Positions 18,597-26,076 of a stretch of DNA of 64,000 bases are shown here, piece by piece. Made by a program: the position numbers and the translations under genes. Location: positions 270,963 to 334,962 of the forward strand of contig NZ_AMQH01000011.1 in the NCBI RefSeq assembly GCF_000300195.1. The letters run 5' to 3'. The notes below the pieces were generated by a model that saw only the letters and a list, made by a program, of their open reading frames with translations, had not been told where the DNA came from and did not search any database. Position 1 is the stretch's first letter, and every line of letters begins with the position of its first letter. Origin of the DNA: Clostridium tunisiense TJ (GTDB lineage: Bacteria > Bacillota > Clostridia > Clostridiales > Clostridiaceae).

Positions 18597-19694
18597 CTAA
18601 AGCTCCTTTATACTCTCAGTAAACCCAAACTTTTGCCAAGGCTCTATAAAATCTAAGAGAAATAGCTCCTCCTTATTTATTCTTCCCACCACATTAGTTT
18701 TTCCTGAATTCTTCATATCCTTAAGTGCAACTTGAAGTTCCCCAGCATAATGTCCATATAAGGATGTATCAATAAGTAAATCCCCTCTTTTTATATCTGG
18801 ACAATTAAAGGGAATAAATTCCTGACCTTTATACTTCACTCTACTTTGGGTTGATCTAATCATATACTCTGAAACATCTCCCCTATTAAAATGAAACTCT
18901 TCCAAAACTATTTTTCTCTCAATTGGTGGAATATTATCCACCAATTCTACATCAAAAGTTATAATATTGCGATTTAAGGCACCTAAAGCTTTAAGCTCCT
19001 CCTCTGATGCAAAGCAATTAGCTACTATCACATCATCTACTAAATTAGTTGCAAATAAATGTTTAGCTTGAGCCGTGATTGGAAGCTTTCTATGTTGCTC
19101 TAGGGTGCAAAGCCCCTCATTTACTGGCCAAGGACCAAAACTTGCATTCCTCGAAGACACAAAAGCTGCAGTTCTAATACCAAAATCCTTAAACTGCTTA
19201 CTGCATTTTATAAAATGGTCATAACTTAAACCAGAATATCTATGTGGGTAAAAATTATGACAACCAATTAAATTTTCAACATTTGGTTTATAGCTCATTA
19301 TATTCTCTAAATATCTTGTTCCATTACTCATATTTATTTCTATTTTTAATCCATAGGGGTTAAAGGTCATTATGGATTCCTCTATACCACTAAAACCCAA
19401 GTCCAGCCTGATACCATAAGCGTTAAGCTCCTTGAAAAAACTTAAGTCCTTATAACTTATTCCAAGCTGTCCAAACACATTTGGACTAACATCTGCAATA
19501 ACTTCCATGCCTAATTTGTTAGCTTCATTAATTATTTCCTTAAACTCACCAATGATTTTTTCTTTGTCTCCCTGAACCGATAACAAACAAGTAAAAACTC
19601 TTGAAAAACCATAGCTATGAGCCAGGTTCAAATAAGCTAAATTCTCCTCCAAAGTTGCTTTTTCTGGGTATATTGAAACACCTAACTTCCTCAT
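18597..19694 (-). CDS. mupG: MupG-family 6-phospho-N-acetylmuramidase (DUF871)
   Basis: A 365-residue protein. The opening MRKLGVSIYPEKATLEENLAYL is the DUF871 signature. HNFYPHRYSGLSYDHFIKCSKQF and LPITAQAKHLFATNLVDDVIVANCFAS are other conserved blocks, followed by a C-terminal cyclophilin-like domain (NRGDVSEYMIRSTQSR, HYAGELQVAL). S. aureus MupG of this family hydrolyses MurNAc-6-phosphate-GlcNAc taken up by the PTS. That role fits here: a PTS upstream, a sugar kinase for the released GlcNAc next door, and NagA/NagB downstream. No MurQ etherase is in the window, so the substrate could instead be a chitobiose-like 6-phosphate. The start has AGGAGGG 6 nt upstream. Confidence 0.85.
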   Translation of the reverse strand: MRKLGVSIYPEKATLEENLAYLNLAHSYGFSRVFTCLLSVQGDKEKIIGEFKEIINEANKLGMEVIADVSPNVFGQLGISYKDLSFFKELNAYGIRLDLGFSGIEESIMTFNPYGLKIEINMSNGTRYLENIMSYKPNVENLIGCHNFYPHRYSGLSYDHFIKCSKQFKDFGIRTAAFVSSRNASFGPWPVNEGLCTLEQHRKLPITAQAKHLFATNLVDDVIVANCFASEEELKALGALNRNIITFDVELVDNIPPIERKIVLEEFHFNRGDVSEYMIRSTQSRVKYKGQEFIPFNCPDIKRGDLLIDTSLYGHYAGELQVALKDMKNSGKTNVVGRINKEELFLLDFIEPWQKFGFTESIKEL

Positions 19695-19705
19695 GTAAAT
19701 CCCTC

Positions 19706-20614
19706 CTAAATTAATGTTTTTAAAGCTAAGTAATAAGCTCCTAAAGTTGGTGATACTTCTTTATCAACTATTGCTACAGATCTTATATTCTCCTTTAAGG
19801 CCTTCTCAAACTCACTTTTCACAATTGGTACCTTAGTTAAAATACTTCCTTTTATTCCAACGGTTACAGACTCCTTAAATCCAAGACTTTTATAAACCCT
19901 CAAGGTAGTATCAGCTAAATCTCTTCCGCTTCTTTTAAGTATTTCTATAGCGGACTCTTCTCCTTTTTCTGCACATTTAACTATTGCTGGAACTAAGGCT
20001 GCAATTTGACCCTTTGTTGATCCATAAACAAAGGATATTACTTCTTTTCTATTTTCTATGCCCATTTCCTTCAATAAAACTCTTGAAAGATTACTTTTTT
20101 TTAGTTCCAAGTCCTCTTCTAAGGTCATAAGTTTTAAAGCCTCTATGGCAATGAAATATCCACTACCTTCATCCCCAAGTAGATGTCCCCAGCCTCCAGC
20201 CCTCTTGGCTTTTCCCTGATTAACTCCATAACTTATTGAACCGGTTCCAGAAATAGTGAGAATTCCATCTTCACCCTTTAAAAGAGCAGCAAGGGCTATT
20301 ACTGCATCATTAACCACCTTAACCTTCACCTTATATCTATTTATCAAAGTATCTGTAATAAAAGTACTTGAATCTTCACTTTCAGCTCCAGCCATCCCCA
20401 AATATATGGCTTTGCATTCCTTATTCTCCATGGATTTAGGAAGCTTTGAACTGCACTGTTCTATGGAAGTAATAATATTTTCCATTGCCTGCTTTTTATT
20501 TATAAGGATATTACTAAAACCTGTGTTTGACCTGCTCAGTTCTTCCCCCTCCAAGGTATATGCCACAGCCTCAGTCTTTGTACCTCCACCATCTATACCT
20601 ATAATATAATCCAA
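19706..20614 (-). CDS. BadF/BadG-family amino-sugar kinase (GlcNAc kinase-like)
   Basis: About 302 residues. The ASKHA kinase motifs are IGIDGGGTKTEAVAY at the N-terminus (phosphate 1), VNDAVIALAALLKG, ILTISGTGSISYGV (phosphate 2) and RAGGWGHLLGDEGSGYFIA. This is the family of eukaryotic NAGK and bacterial GlcNAc/glucosamine kinases. A kinase of free sugar is needed if MupG frees one unphosphorylated sugar from an imported disaccharide-6-phosphate. The start chosen is TTG with AGGTG upstream; GTG three codons earlier is possible. It is the first gene after a terminator and a ~390-bp gap, so it likely has its own promoter. Confidence 0.88.
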   Translation of the reverse strand: MDYIIGIDGGGTKTEAVAYTLEGEELSRSNTGFSNILINKKQAMENIITSIEQCSSKLPKSMENKECKAIYLGMAGAESEDSSTFITDTLINRYKVKVKVVNDAVIALAALLKGEDGILTISGTGSISYGVNQGKAKRAGGWGHLLGDEGSGYFIAIEALKLMTLEEDLELKKSNLSRVLLKEMGIENRKEVISFVYGSTKGQIAALVPAIVKCAEKGEESAIEILKRSGRDLADTTLRVYKSLGFKESVTVGIKGSILTKVPIVKSEFEKALKENIRSVAIVDKEVSPTLGAYYLALKTLI

Positions 20615-21008
20615 CAAAATCACCTACCCTATATGGTTATTAATATGTAGCTATTAATATATCTATGGTGTTACCCACTACTTTATTAATTAAATAATGA
20701 ACAAGTTGATTTTATAGGAAACTAAAATTAATAAGGTCTCACAAATGATTTCCTTTTAGTCTCCTTAAAAACTATTTAATTATATGCAACCAGAATTAAA
20801 ACTTAACTTATACATGAGTCCTCCCCTGGGTTCCTTAAGGAGTTATGAATATGAATAAGTTAAAACTATATCATGGAACCCTATAGATATACCACGTCAT
20901 AGCTTTAAATAAAATTAAGTTTTTTCAATGCTTCGATAGCAAAGTACTTTAACGTTTCAAGTGGTAAATCTATATAAATGAAGTTTTAAACTGTCCTTGT
21001 GTTGGTAA
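20615..21008. other. Non-coding gap before the kinase-mupG-nagAB-pts operon
   Basis: No gene is visible. It follows the EIIC terminator and must carry the promoter for the kinase operon. It holds the second copy of the 47-nt dispersed element (20833-20879). I saw no sigma-54 GG-N10-GC element here, unlike in the two EII gaps. Confidence 0.5.
20833..20879 (+). repeat. 47-nt dispersed element, copy 2
   Basis: Matches 1909-1955 at 39 of 47 positions with no gap; begins CCTTAAGG, ends ATGGAAC. The only other copy I found is upstream of the ClC gene. Confidence 0.55.
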
Positions 21009-21038
21009 AAAACTCTAACAGTTTCCTGTTAGAGTTTT
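21009..21038 (-). terminator. Terminator after EIIC
   Basis: Perfect 13-bp stem AAAACTCTAACAG / CTGTTAGAGTTTT with a 4-nt loop and T-runs on both sides, 26 bp past the EIIC stop. It separates the EII genes from the kinase-nag-pts genes. Confidence 0.85.
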
Positions 21039-21063
21039 TAGACCTTTTATATTTTACAGATTA

Positions 21064-22356
21064 CTATAGATTCATAGAATTTGAATTACCTTTAAATTCT
21101 AATTCCTTAGCATGTTTTTCAGCAACCATAACAAATGGCATATAAACTAAAATACCTATACAAATATTTACTAATTGAAGAATTATCCCCATTACTGATC
21201 CTGTTGCTAAGAATCCACTTATGATTGGTGGCATTGTCCAGTGAACTATAGCTATGGTTTTTGGAACAAGGCCTATAGCTATGGCACCATAACTTATAAT
21301 TGTAAGCAATACAGGTAGGAAAATAAAAGGAATAGCATAAATTGGGTTTAGTACTAAAGGCATACCAAATAATACTGGCTCATTAATATTGAAAGCTGCA
21401 GGAGCTATTCCAAGCTTTGCCTTTGCCTTATTCTCTTGTCTTTTTCCTATTATTAATATAGCTATTAGAAGACAAATAGAACTACCTGCACCACCCATGT
21501 ATACAAAGGTGTCAAAGAATGAGGAAGTTACTATATTCTCTGCTGCTTGACCTGCTTGGAAAGCCTTAACGTTAGCTTCCATTAATGGTAAGAATAAAGC
21601 ACTTGTAATTGGTAGAAGTATGTTTGTTCCATGAAGTCCAAAGAACCAAAGCAAGTGAACTAAGAAAACTACTAACAAGGCTGCTGGTAAACTACTTGCA
21701 AGTCCTAGTAGTGGCTCTTGAATTAACTTAAAGATAAACTGATGTATATCTGGAATTCCTACTAAATCTAAAAGTATCTTTAAGGCACCAAAGATTGCTA
21801 AAACAATTAAAGATGGAAGTAAAGCTGCAAAGGATCTGCCAACAGCTGGTGGAACCCCATCGGGCATTTTAATAACCAACCTTTTATTCCCCATAAGCTT
21901 AACAAAAAGCTCTGTTGCCACAAGTGAAACAAACAAGGCAACGAACAACCCCTGTGCTCCAAGGTATCCATAAGGAATTGCCCAATCCTTAGCAGATCCT
22001 GCATAAAGCATCAGCAAAGACGCAAAAGATACAACCCCTGCTGTTAAGCCATCCTTTTCGTAAGATTTGGCAAGATTGTAACTTATAGTAAATACAACTA
22101 ATAAGGACATAATTGCAAAGGTTCCATTCCATAAGGTACCTCCAAAGGAGTTCCACTTCTCACCAAAGATTCCCTTCATAAAGTCTCCCCAGCCTGGTAT
22201 TGGAAAATTGTTAAAAAGTACTGCTAACGAACCTACTAAGATTAAAGGCATAATAGCAACGAACCCATCACGTATAGCCACTAGATGTCTTTGCGAACCA
22301 ATTTTACCTGCAAAAGGTACAAAATACTTTTCCAGAAAATCCATGACTCTTTTCAT
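21064..22356 (-). CDS. PTS EIIC, lactose/cellobiose family
   Basis: A 430-residue permease with about ten hydrophobic helices. RHLVAIRDGFVAIMPLILVGSLAVL near the start, MPDGVPPAVGRSFAALLPSL in the middle and FNINEPVLFGMPLVLNPIYAIPF near 320 are diagnostic of the Lac/CelB-type EIIC. The NEP loop includes the conserved glutamate that contacts sugar. It imports a beta-linked disaccharide while EIIB phosphorylates it. Context (MupG, kinase, NagA, NagB) argues for an amino-sugar disaccharide such as chitobiose or MurNAc-GlcNAc. The start has GGGGGG upstream; the gene follows EIIB by 54 bp. Confidence 0.93.
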   Translation of the reverse strand: MKRVMDFLEKYFVPFAGKIGSQRHLVAIRDGFVAIMPLILVGSLAVLFNNFPIPGWGDFMKGIFGEKWNSFGGTLWNGTFAIMSLLVVFTISYNLAKSYEKDGLTAGVVSFASLLMLYAGSAKDWAIPYGYLGAQGLFVALFVSLVATELFVKLMGNKRLVIKMPDGVPPAVGRSFAALLPSLIVLAIFGALKILLDLVGIPDIHQFIFKLIQEPLLGLASSLPAALLVVFLVHLLWFFGLHGTNILLPITSALFLPLMEANVKAFQAGQAAENIVTSSFFDTFVYMGGAGSSICLLIAILIIGKRQENKAKAKLGIAPAAFNINEPVLFGMPLVLNPIYAIPFIFLPVLLTIISYGAIAIGLVPKTIAIVHWTMPPIISGFLATGSVMGIILQLVNICIGILVYMPFVMVAEKHAKELEFKGNSNSMNL

Positions 22357-22410
22357 TAAAATTCCCCCCGTGATTAATATTTATAAATTCCTTAGCCACT
22401 GGCTAAATAA

Positions 22411-22719
22411 TTACTGACTCAAAAGAGTTAAGGCATGTTGTAAAACTTTCTCCCCGTTCATTAATCCATAGTCCATGCTGTTTATAACATCAACTTTTAT
22501 CCCCTTTGGCTCATAAGCACCTTTGTATTTGCTAAGTAAGAATCTTACTTGAGGTCCAAGAAGCAGTACATCTGTATCTTCAATATGATGTTTTAACTCT
22601 GCTTCAGCCACAGCTATTATCTTAGCTTCTATATCAAGTTTTTTAGCTGCTTCAACCATCTTAACCACAAGAAGACTTGTAGACATTCCTGCTCCACATA
22701 CTAGAGTAATTCTTTTCAT
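22411..22719 (-). CDS. PTS EIIB, lactose/cellobiose family
   Basis: A 102-residue EIIB. The phosphocysteine loop is at the N-terminus, ITLVCGAGMSTSLLVVKM (Cys-8). VLLLGPQVRFLLSKYKG and IDVINSMDYGLMNGEKVL complete the cellobiose-type fold. It takes phosphate from EIIA and gives it to the sugar bound by EIIC. The start has GGAGGG 5-6 nt upstream. The leader from its sigma-54 promoter is about 215 nt, unusually long for a PTS gene. Confidence 0.95.
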   Translation of the reverse strand: MKRITLVCGAGMSTSLLVVKMVEAAKKLDIEAKIIAVAEAELKHHIEDTDVLLLGPQVRFLLSKYKGAYEPKGIKVDVINSMDYGLMNGEKVLQHALTLLSQ

Positions 22720-22945
22720 TTAATCCCTCCCTTTCCTATTTTTTTATTGGCTACCAAAGTCAAACTATTAACTTTACAGGAGCTTACTTTCTTTTCCTTA
22801 AAAACCCACAAAGTCAGTAAATTAAAATTTCACTAAAAAATCTTTAAGAACTTAATAATAAATGAGACTAAATTAATACCCTAAACTCCTTTATAATTTC
22901 ATGTATTAAATTTAACTTGGAAACCTTTATCTATAAATATTAAAT

Positions 22946-22962
22946 AGCAATTTCTGTGCCAA
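22946..22962 (-). promoter_or_regulatory. Sigma-54 promoter of EIIB-EIIC
   Basis: On the minus strand it reads TTGGCACAGAAATTGCT. The -24 GG and -12 GC are separated by the canonical 10 nt, and the match to TGGCAC-N5-TTGCW is complete. It is nearly identical to the element before EIIA. Confidence 0.85.
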
Positions 22963-23039
22963 CACACTAAACTAAGATAATTTTTCAATTTTCATGCCTA
23001 TATACCTTATTATTAACTGAATAGTCTTGAAATTTTGCT

Positions 23040-23129
23040 TAGTGCTTTAAAATTCACCTAGTGTTTTTCTTTTTATTTAGTGTTTTAATAAATTCACTAG
23101 TGTTTCATTTTATTTTTTTATAGTGTTTT
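23040..23129 (-). repeat. Five TAGTGTTT direct repeats upstream of the sigma-54 promoter
   Basis: Copies start at 23040 (TAGTGCTTT), 23059, 23078, 23098 and 23121, giving steps of 19, 19, 20 and 23 bp. They lie about 80-170 bp upstream of the EIIB sigma-54 promoter, where an enhancer-binding activator would sit. The last copy overlaps the EIIA stop codon. On the coding strand the unit reads AAACACTA. Confidence 0.7.
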
Positions 23130-23439
23130 ACTGTTTTGAAAATCTTTCATACATATCTACAAATTCCTGTGCAAGATCCTTTACGGTAATGGCATTCATA
23201 AGATGATCCTGTGCATGAACCATAAGAAGAGTAACGTCTACGGTATTTCCTGAAGCCTCATCTTGAATGAGCTTGGTTTGTGCTATATGTGCCTTAGCTA
23301 ATTCTTCACCAGCCTTTACTAATACCTCTCTTGCCTCTCTTACCTTATCAGCCTTAGCAAGCTGAATTGCCTCCATAGAATAACTTCTAGCATTTCCCCC
23401 ATTAACAATAATTTGTAGCATTACCTCCTGGTAATTCAT
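23128..23439 (-). CDS. PTS EIIA, lactose/cellobiose family
   Basis: A 103-residue all-helical EIIA of the Lac family. The opening MNYQEVMLQIIVNGGNARSYSMEAI and the phosphohistidine segment VTLLMVHAQDHLMNAITVKDLA (histidines near 75-80) are diagnostic. It carries phosphate from HPr to EIIB. The start was placed at the third ATG, 9 nt after AGAGG; two earlier ATGs overlap that site. It has its own sigma-54 promoter about 70 bp upstream and is separated from EIIB by a 408-bp gap holding the activator-site-like repeats. Confidence 0.95.
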   Translation of the reverse strand: MNYQEVMLQIIVNGGNARSYSMEAIQLAKADKVREAREVLVKAGEELAKAHIAQTKLIQDEASGNTVDVTLLMVHAQDHLMNAITVKDLAQEFVDMYERFSKQ

Positions 23440-23508
23440 GTCCATCATCCTCTCTCAAATTGTTTATTAAATAAATTTAAATTATTTCCTACTTATACTA
23501 ATAATTAT

Positions 23509-23525
23509 AGCAATTTCTATGCCAA
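23509..23525 (-). promoter_or_regulatory. Sigma-54 promoter of EIIA
   Basis: On the minus strand TTGGCATAGAAATTGCT, with GG-N10-GC spacing. It differs from the EIIB promoter at one of 17 positions. A start site near 23498 gives a ~60-nt leader. Confidence 0.82.
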
Positions 23526-23569
23526 AACAGAAAGTATGCTATTAAGTAGCTAGCAATATAATTTAAATA

Positions 23570-23605
23570 AAAAAATCAGATGCTATAAACCTCATCTGAT
23601 TTTTT
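23570..23605 (-). terminator. Terminator of the CDF gene
   Basis: Perfect 13-bp stem AAAAAATCAGATG / CATCTGATTTTTT, loop 10 nt, T-run on the minus strand. It isolates the CDF gene from the EIIA promoter. Confidence 0.88.
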
Positions 23606-23684
23606 AATATTTCATTCATTCTTTGTGTCTTATTTCATCTTTACCTAACACAAATGTATTAATACTACCTTCTCACTAGGATAA

Positions 23685-24578
23685 CTATATACTTTCACTG
23701 GAACCTTCTAAGAGGTAGTATGGTTCTAGGTGAACAATAACCTGAGTATTTTCACAAACTTCTCTTCTCACTTCATCCTCAATATTGTGTATAAGGTTAT
23801 GAGATTGTTCAACTGTATCATTTGAGTCAACCTTAATATGGAGGTCTATGAAAATTTCATCATTTCTTCCTCTGCTTCTAATTCGATGTACATCCCTAAC
23901 CTGAGGAAACTTAAGCACTACTTTTTTAATTATTTCTGAATCAACAACAGCCCTATCTACTAAAACTGCACTATTTTCCTTAAATATCTCATAAGCAGCA
24001 TGAAATATAAATATAGCTACTATTATTGATGCAATAGGATCAATCACTGCTGGCAATCCAAGTCGTATGCTTAAAAGAGTTATCAGTACTCCTATAGAAA
24101 CATATATATCAGACCTTGTATGCAAGGAATCACATATTAATATGGAGCTGTTTAATTTCTTTCCCTCTCTGTATTCAAACACACTTACAAATACATTCAC
24201 TGCTAAGGTTAAAATTAGAGCTAATATGCTCTCTAAAGTTATATCTGGAGTTCTTGGAATAAAAAATCTTTGAACTGCACTAATTAAAACACTAATTCCC
24301 ACAAAAGTAAGCATTCCTCCAATAAAAAGACTTGCTAATGTTTCAAATTTCCTATGACCGTATGGGTGATCCTCATCAATAGGTTTTGCTGCATACCATA
24401 TACCAATAAGCCCAACTATATTAGAAGAACCATCTGAAAGTGAATGGAAGCCATCTGCCGAAAGGCTTGTGCTTTTTATCATGCTCCCAACAAATATTTT
24501 TAATATTGCTACAAAAATATTTGCAAACAGTATAACAATTAGCACTTTTTTAACTCTTTCTAGATTATTATATGACAT
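23685..24578 (-). CDS. Cation diffusion facilitator (CDF) exporter
   Basis: A 297-residue transporter. Six hydrophobic helices cover residues 10-210. The metal-site motifs are SADGFHSLSDGSSN (helix 2) and ICDSLHTRSDIYVS (helix 5). The cytosolic C-terminal domain (VVLKFPQVRDVHRIRSRGRNDEIFIDLHI) is typical. CDF proteins export Zn2+, Mn2+, Fe2+ or Co2+ in exchange for protons. The HxxxD / HxxSD pair is of the mixed-specificity (FieF/Mn-type) kind, so the metal is not fixed by sequence. It is monocistronic; the start has AGAGGGG 8 nt upstream. Confidence 0.92.
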   Translation of the reverse strand: MSYNNLERVKKVLIVILFANIFVAILKIFVGSMIKSTSLSADGFHSLSDGSSNIVGLIGIWYAAKPIDEDHPYGHRKFETLASLFIGGMLTFVGISVLISAVQRFFIPRTPDITLESILALILTLAVNVFVSVFEYREGKKLNSSILICDSLHTRSDIYVSIGVLITLLSIRLGLPAVIDPIASIIVAIFIFHAAYEIFKENSAVLVDRAVVDSEIIKKVVLKFPQVRDVHRIRSRGRNDEIFIDLHIKVDSNDTVEQSHNLIHNIEDEVRREVCENTQVIVHLEPYYLLEGSSESI

Positions 24579-24819
24579 AATTTAACCCCTCTTTTTTTGA
24601 TTACTAAAGTATTGTTGTTTTTAACCATATATAATATTGATATGCAATATTTAAAAATATGTTCTCAATTAATAATATATTATAAATATAATACACCCAC
24701 AACCCTAGTACCGTCAACATATTAGCCGTAATACTTATTCTCAATTGATACTAAATTCCTATGAATATTGACACTCATTACCATGGCTGTTTGGCTCTAT
24801 TTATTCTATACTTAAGAAA

Positions 24820-25117
24820 TCCCCTAGTTTTCAGTTAAACTTTAGCAGTAAATTCATAATAATAAACTTCTTGGCATTTCACTATTAACATAATAGGTTA
24901 GATTACAATGAAAAATCCTTAAAGGGCACATAGCACTTTAAAGATTAGTGTAAATTTCTAAATAGGCATTAAATATCTTTAAATCAAATTAAGCTCATCA
25001 GGATTACTTAATGAACATTAAGTAATCCTGATGAGCTTAAATAAAATTATTCAATAAACCTAGCGTTAATTAAGCGGTAAACCTATAACCTACACCCCAA
25101 ATAGTTTCAATATATTC
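24820..25117. repeat. 298-bp tandem direct repeat, copy 1
   Basis: Identical base for base to 25118-25415, with no spacer. The unit contains the last codons of the response-regulator gene, its stop, a perfect hairpin (24989-25040, 25-bp arms, 2-nt centre) and ~170 bp of non-coding DNA. Copy 1 therefore carries a detached 3' gene end with no start. Confidence 0.95.
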
Positions 25118-25415
25118 TCCCCTAGTTTTCAGTTAAACTTTAGCAGTAAATTCATAATAATAAACTTCTTGGCATTTCACTATTAACATAATAGGTTAGA
25201 TTACAATGAAAAATCCTTAAAGGGCACATAGCACTTTAAAGATTAGTGTAAATTTCTAAATAGGCATTAAATATCTTTAAATCAAATTAAGCTCATCAGG
25301 ATTACTTAATGAACATTAAGTAATCCTGATGAGCTTAAATAAAATTATTCAATAAACCTAGCGTTAATTAAGCGGTAAACCTATAACCTACACCCCAAAT
25401 AGTTTCAATATATTC
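25118..25415. repeat. 298-bp tandem direct repeat, copy 2
   Basis: The copy attached to the functional response-regulator gene; it covers the last 48 bases of the gene, through the stop at 25368. Exact identity with copy 1 implies a very recent duplication or an assembly artefact. Confidence 0.95.
25287..25338 (-). terminator. Terminator of the exporter/two-component operon
   Basis: A perfect 25-bp dyad: TTAAGCTCATCAGG...ATG, a 2-nt AA centre, and its complement. It lies 30 bp past the response-regulator stop, with TTTGATTT after it on the minus strand. The identical hairpin in copy 1 is at 24989-25040. Confidence 0.75.
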
Positions 25416-26060
25416 AGGATTAGAGGGATCAAACTCAATTTTTTCTCTCAATTTTCTTATATGGACAGTTACTGTGGCAACACCACCAAAGGAGTCTAAG
25501 CCCCAGATTCTTTCGAATAGTTCTTCCTTAGTAAACACTCTATTGGGATTACTAACTAGAAGAAGTAGTAGATCAAATTCCTTTAAAGTAAATTCAGTTT
25601 CATCACCATTTACGTATACTTTTCTTGCTATTTTATCTATGGCAATGCCCTTAATCTCCACTAGATTTTTATTTATTGACTTGTTTTTATCCATAAGCCT
25701 TTCATATCTAGCAATATGAGCTTTAACCCTTGCCACAAGTTCATTAGGACTAAAGGGCTTTGTTATGTAATCATCTGCTCCCAGCCCAAGACCTCTCATT
25801 TTGTCTACATCTTCTTTTTTTGCAGAAACAATAATTATTGGAATTTCAACTTCACTTCTCAACTTCTTGCAGATTTCAAAGCCATTCATGTTAGGTAGCA
25901 TTAAATCCAATAAAATCAAATCATAATCTCCACTTTTTGCTTTAAGTAGCCCAGTATCTCCACTATTTTCAATATCCACAGAAAAACCATTGATTTCGAG
26001 ATAATCCATTTCTAATTCTGCTATGCTTATATCATCTTCAACTATTAAAATCTTTTTCAT
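25368..26060 (-). CDS. OmpR/PhoB-family response regulator
   Basis: A 230-residue regulator. The receiver domain (1-120) has the acidic pocket EDD, phospho-acceptor aspartate in DLILLDLMLPNMNGFE and the lysine in DDYITKPFSPNEL. The C-terminal winged helix (~135-230) has EFDLLLLLVSNPNRVFTKEELFERIWG and TVTVHIRKLREKIEFDPSNPEYIETIWGVGYRF. It is paired with the histidine kinase 16 bp upstream and probably controls the exporter genes ahead of it. The start was set at the ATG 10 nt after AAGGTGG. Its 3' end is duplicated in tandem downstream. Confidence 0.95.
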   Translation of the reverse strand: MKKILIVEDDISIAELEMDYLEINGFSVDIENSGDTGLLKAKSGDYDLILLDLMLPNMNGFEICKKLRSEVEIPIIIVSAKKEDVDKMRGLGLGADDYITKPFSPNELVARVKAHIARYERLMDKNKSINKNLVEIKGIAIDKIARKVYVNGDETEFTLKEFDLLLLLVSNPNRVFTKEELFERIWGLDSFGGVATVTVHIRKLREKIEFDPSNPEYIETIWGVGYRFTA

Positions 26061-26076
26061 AATTTGATCCACCTTG

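Noticed and set aside
20615..21008. Catabolite-responsive element or sigma-54 promoter before the kinase operon
   Set aside because: TTGAAACGTT near 20960 fails the cre consensus at key positions, and no GG-N10-GC pair was found.
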